NCBI GenBank assembly: GCA_003023695.1
Contig: PXYW01000006.1
Coordinates: forward strand, 23,252 to 87,251
Reading direction: 5' to 3'
DNA: 64,000 nt
DNA from: Sulfobacillus benefaciens
GTDB taxonomy: Bacteria; Bacillota; Sulfobacillia; Sulfobacillales; Sulfobacillaceae
Numbering within the stretch: position 1 is the stretch's first letter; each line of letters starts with the position of its first letter. A program made the translations under genes and the position numbers. Positions 61,893 to 64,000 of the stretch are shown here, piece after piece. The notes under the pieces were generated by a model, which saw nothing but the letters and a program-made list of their open reading frames with translations, had not been told where the DNA came from and made no database searches.

Positions 61893-62765
61893 TCAGTTTA
61901 CGCTCCGTCGAATCGCTTCCACTTCGTCGACGGACAAATCCACAAACTCGGCAATCTGCTTAACATCCATCTCCGCCAAAAGCATTTTGCGTGCGGCACT
62001 GACCGCGCGCTGATGCTCCCCTTCTTCCCTAGCTCCCTCAACGTCCGCCGAGTAGGTCATCAGCGCCTTCTGTCGTTCCTCATACAGTTGCCGTGCGCGT
62101 TCATCCTGGCTCAAAAACTCTAGCGTAGTGAGCGCCTTTTGGATGGCGGGTTCTTGCATGGCCAACTCCTCCAATCCTTCTCGCGTCTTGGTCGTCAAAA
62201 ACAACATCCAGCGCACCAGCCGTCGTTCCAATCCAACCGATTGCGCCTTTAGCTTCCGCAGTTCCACAAAATGCACTTCGAGCAGATCCGTCAACAACAG
62301 TGCCGTGGCGTCTTCGCGCAGATGAAAGGTGCTGTGATAGCGGTCGGTCGGAACATAGTCGAAATCCAGGACGTTGACAGTCACTGCTTTGTACAACTGG
62401 CGGTAGCTGTCGCCTTCTTGCAACTGTCCTTGGAACAGTTTAGACCAGTAAAACAGCGTCCGCTTCTCCATATCCCGCCGGTCCCGCAACTGGATCTCCA
62501 CATTCACCAGGATGCCCGATTCGGTCCGCGCTTTGACATCCAGTACGGACATTTTGTCCGACAACGCATCCTTCTCCAAAAACGGGTTGAGAATCTCCAC
62601 GCTCGCAATCAACGGTTGTCCCGCATCCTCAAAGACCGCATTAAGGAAGCTAATCAGGACGTCCTGGTTTTCTTCCGCGCCAAAAATTCGCTTGAAGACG
62701 AAATCAACCTTCGGACTGAGCAACTCCCCCAATCCTATCCACTCCCTTTTCGTACCTAAACCCAT
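61893..62765 (-). CDS. PD-(D/E)XK nuclease-family transposase (Rpn-like)
   Basis: This belongs to the PDDEXK_2 transposase/Rpn family. The N-terminus reads LSPKVDFVFKRIFG, a hallmark; the nuclease core is SVLDVKARTESGILVNVEIQ, with the aspartate and the E-x-Q pair. Later segments (VELRKLK, the C-terminal MLLAEMDVKQIAEFVDLSVDEVEAIRR) are also typical. Such proteins promote recombination or accompany insertion elements. It appears complete at 290 residues. ATG 62765 and TTG 62777 both lack a ribosome site. It lies in the accessory region with other element remnants. Confidence 0.88.
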   Translation of the reverse strand: MGLGTKREWIGLGELLSPKVDFVFKRIFGAEENQDVLISFLNAVFEDAGQPLIASVEILNPFLEKDALSDKMSVLDVKARTESGILVNVEIQLRDRRDMEKRTLFYWSKLFQGQLQEGDSYRQLYKAVTVNVLDFDYVPTDRYHSTFHLREDATALLLTDLLEVHFVELRKLKAQSVGLERRLVRWMLFLTTKTREGLEELAMQEPAIQKALTTLEFLSQDERARQLYEERQKALMTYSADVEGAREEGEHQRAVSAARKMLLAEMDVKQIAEFVDLSVDEVEAIRRSVN

Positions 62766-62949
62766 TATAGCCGACAAAAACGCTTCCGCTCGCCGCCATT
62801 ATTTAACCATGCAAATTATGTACAACCGGCTCGTTCGTATTAAGGATTGCCAACCTATCGCAGCAAAGGTCTTCGGTGCAGCTTTCCCATAAAACCCGGC
62901 CATGAAGGCCTCGAGCCGGTCAGTTCTACCGTTGGATTCTCCCACCACA

Positions 62950-63009
62950 TTTTGCACAAAACAGCCGACCATTCCGATGGCCAAGTCAACCAGGTTTTGC
63001 ACAAAACAG
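62950..63009. repeat. Two direct copies of TTTTGCACAAAACAG
   Basis: TTTTGCACAAAACAG occurs at 62950-62964 and 62995-63009, 45 bases apart. Each copy contains the inverted repeat TTTTG-CA-CAAAA. They lie between the transposase-family gene and the integrase remnant and could be protein-binding sites or element leftovers. Two copies do not make a CRISPR array. Confidence 0.6.
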
Positions 63010-63179
63010 ACCTCCTCACTCGGGATGCGGCAAAAGGCCATCCAACCCTAGGTTGCAATATAGTCTAAAAATTCGAGACACGATGATAATATGATACTGT
63101 GTTGTGATACTATAAAAGTATGAACTCCCAACAGCAACAAATCTTCGTAGAGACAATGCATGGGAGGTGATTGCAGTCT

Positions 63180-63511
63180 ATGCCCAACCGTACCCGCAAC
63201 CCCAGCGGGTTTGTGCGCCAGCATCCAGATACGAAAACCAAACGCTGGCAAGGCATTGTCAAATATCTGGATCCCGAGAAGCCGGGGCAGTGGCGCACGC
63301 GGTCCCAGACGTTTGAGCGGAGGGCGGCGGCTCAAAAATAGGTCGACGAGACGTTGGCCGAACACCGAAAAAACCCGACCTACACCCCCCGGGCGACGAA
63401 GGATTCGGAGTGCGGGAGACAACGTGGAATGCGTATTATTATGCCGTGCAACCGGGCATTCGTCTCATCGGTGATAAGCCCTTGAAGCCCATAGCCCCAC
63501 TTGATATCCAA
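63180..63511 (+). pseudogene. Decayed tyrosine integrase, 5' part
   Basis: The frame from ATG 63180 reads like the arm-binding N-terminus of a phage-type integrase (PSGFVRQHPDTKTKRWQGIV, then KYLDPEKPGQWRTRSQTF). It meets TAG at 63339 where AQK(W)VDETLAEHRK would be expected. The same frame continues with DETLAEHRKNPTYTP. A different frame from 63410 then shows the core-binding domain (ETTWNAYYYAVQPG, RLIGDKPLKPIAPLDIQ) and stops matching at 63511. So there is a nonsense codon, a frameshift with missing residues, and a truncation. GGGAGGTGA precedes the start. Confidence 0.75.
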
Positions 63512-63515
63512 GGAG

Positions 63516-64000
63516 GTAACTGTTTAGGTTCCCGGGTCCAGCCCAGGTTTAATGGGACCCGGTGCCTCCGGGACCACATCAACCGCTGGGGATTATTCCG
63601 GCATCCAGGCTTTACCGGCTAAGGCATTCCGCAACACCGCAAGAGGGCGTAGCCCTTGTTGCACCGCCGTGACGATGTAGCTGCGCAGTATCGCAAACTG
63701 CATACCGCCTTCCTCCGTGCGAAAAGTGCCGGAGATCTTTTGCTTCACTTTGATCATGCGGAGCGCACGCTCCGCAGCGTTATTGTCAAAAGGCACCCGC
63801 AGATCAGAGAAGAAGGCCACGATCTCGTCCGGCCGGGTTTCCAGTCGACGAAGTAAATTTTGGGCGAAGGTGCGTGGGGATCGCCGTCGGGGGCCCGGTA
63901 GGCGGTTCAACCCCCAATAACGAGACAAACAGTGATCATGCGCGATCTGTCACACCGTGAGGCCATGATGGGGGAAATTACCAGTCCCCTGGATTGTTAT
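63516..64000 (-). mobile_element. IS66-family element, end portion
   Basis: An IS66 transposase C-terminus is encoded on the minus strand at 63593-63949. Behind its stop, about 77 bases remain to GTAACTG at 63516, immediately next to the broken integrase. IS66 elements are known to end in GTAA, so 63516 is a probable element boundary. The other end lies beyond the window. Confidence 0.55.
63593..63949 (-). pseudogene. IS66 family transposase, 3' fragment
   Basis: The frame contains LLRRLETRPDEIVAFFSDLR, then VPFDNNAAERALRMIKVKQK and ISGTFRTEEGGMQFAILRSY, the well-known C-terminus of IS66 TnpC, including the catalytic glutamate in NNAAERA. The C-terminal tail LAGKAWMPE also fits. Upstream the frame is cut by TGA at 63950-63952, and what lies beyond (to the window end) is not recognisable as TnpC. 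It is therefore a fragment or a transposase with a nonsense or frameshift mutation. Confidence 0.78.

Noticed and set aside
62271..62759. Plus-strand 162-residue protein
   Set aside because: It is the antisense of the PD-(D/E)XK transposase gene, whose motifs are clear.
62950..63009. CRISPR array
   Set aside because: Only two short copies, no regular spacers and no cas genes.
63339..63341. Pyrrolysine or amber readthrough in the integrase
   Set aside because: The same gene also has a frameshift and truncation, so decay is the simpler explanation; no pyl genes are seen.

Overview
The window looks like chromosomal DNA of a Gram-positive, moderately acidophilic or thermophilic Firmicute, most like Sulfobacillus. 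This is inferred from gene content, not from a marker gene. The signs are roughly even base composition, strong AGGAGG-type ribosome sites with many GTG and TTG starts, tRNAs with encoded CCA ends, a Bacillus-like hemA-X-C-D-B order, a FadF-type Fe-S oxidoreductase with EtfBA, and a GH113 mannanase-like lipoprotein of the type known from Alicyclobacillus.

Layout. 1-2.2 kb: thiamine genes thiD-thiE-tenA, then mgsA. 3-5.8 kb: a tyrosine-phosphatase-like protein, an exported repeat protein and a YigZ protein. 6-9.7 kb: an envelope cluster (MGDG-synthase-like glycosyltransferase, MFS carrier, polysaccharide deacetylase). 10.2-15.5 kb: molybdenum-hydroxylase accessory genes (CoxG-like, XdhC, MocA-like) joined to an acyl-CoA synthetase and a hydrolase, with no hydroxylase subunits. 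15.5-24.5 kb: a two-component system, tatC, feoA, a FadF-like oxidoreductase, an MFS carrier, feoB, a small zinc-ribbon protein and a DUF881 protein. 24.8-30.2 kb: a carbon operon, icd-mdh-malic enzyme-sucC-sucD. 30.3-31.1 kb: two divergent XRE regulators with shared palindromes. 31.2-39.5 kb: hemA-X-C-D-B, a 59-residue protein, selA, etfB, etfA, then a terminator. 39.6-48.8 kb: a probable beta-mannan uptake and breakdown locus (binding lipoprotein, two permeases, two ATPases, DeoR regulator, GH4 glycosidase, GH113-like lipoprotein). 50.0-50.4 kb: tRNA Val-Asp-Phe. 50.5-59.9 kb: a Flp pilin, a methyltransferase, a CynX-type carrier that appears to start at ATT, a DUF4012 protein, hydrolase, acyl-CoA ligase, 3D-domain protein, fabI and 3-hydroxyacyl-CoA dehydrogenase. 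59.9-60.25 kb: tRNA Gly-Cys-Val with a double terminator.

After the second tRNA array the character changes. From about 60.3 kb to the end there are long stretches without genes, a frameshifted anchored protein, a ribbon-helix-helix protein ending in a perfect inverted repeat, a PD-(D/E)XK transposase-family nuclease, short direct repeats, a decayed tyrosine integrase and the end of an IS66 element. This looks like a degraded mobile region beside tRNA-Val.

The metabolic parts fit together. Mannan-derived sugars and fatty acids would feed central carbon genes, electrons from acyl-CoA oxidation could pass through EtfBA to the FadF-like membrane oxidoreductase, and the heme operon supplies cytochromes. 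The most notable undescribed items are the divergent XRE switch, the short genes placed inside well-known operons, and the ATT start. I did not find a convincing new defence system.
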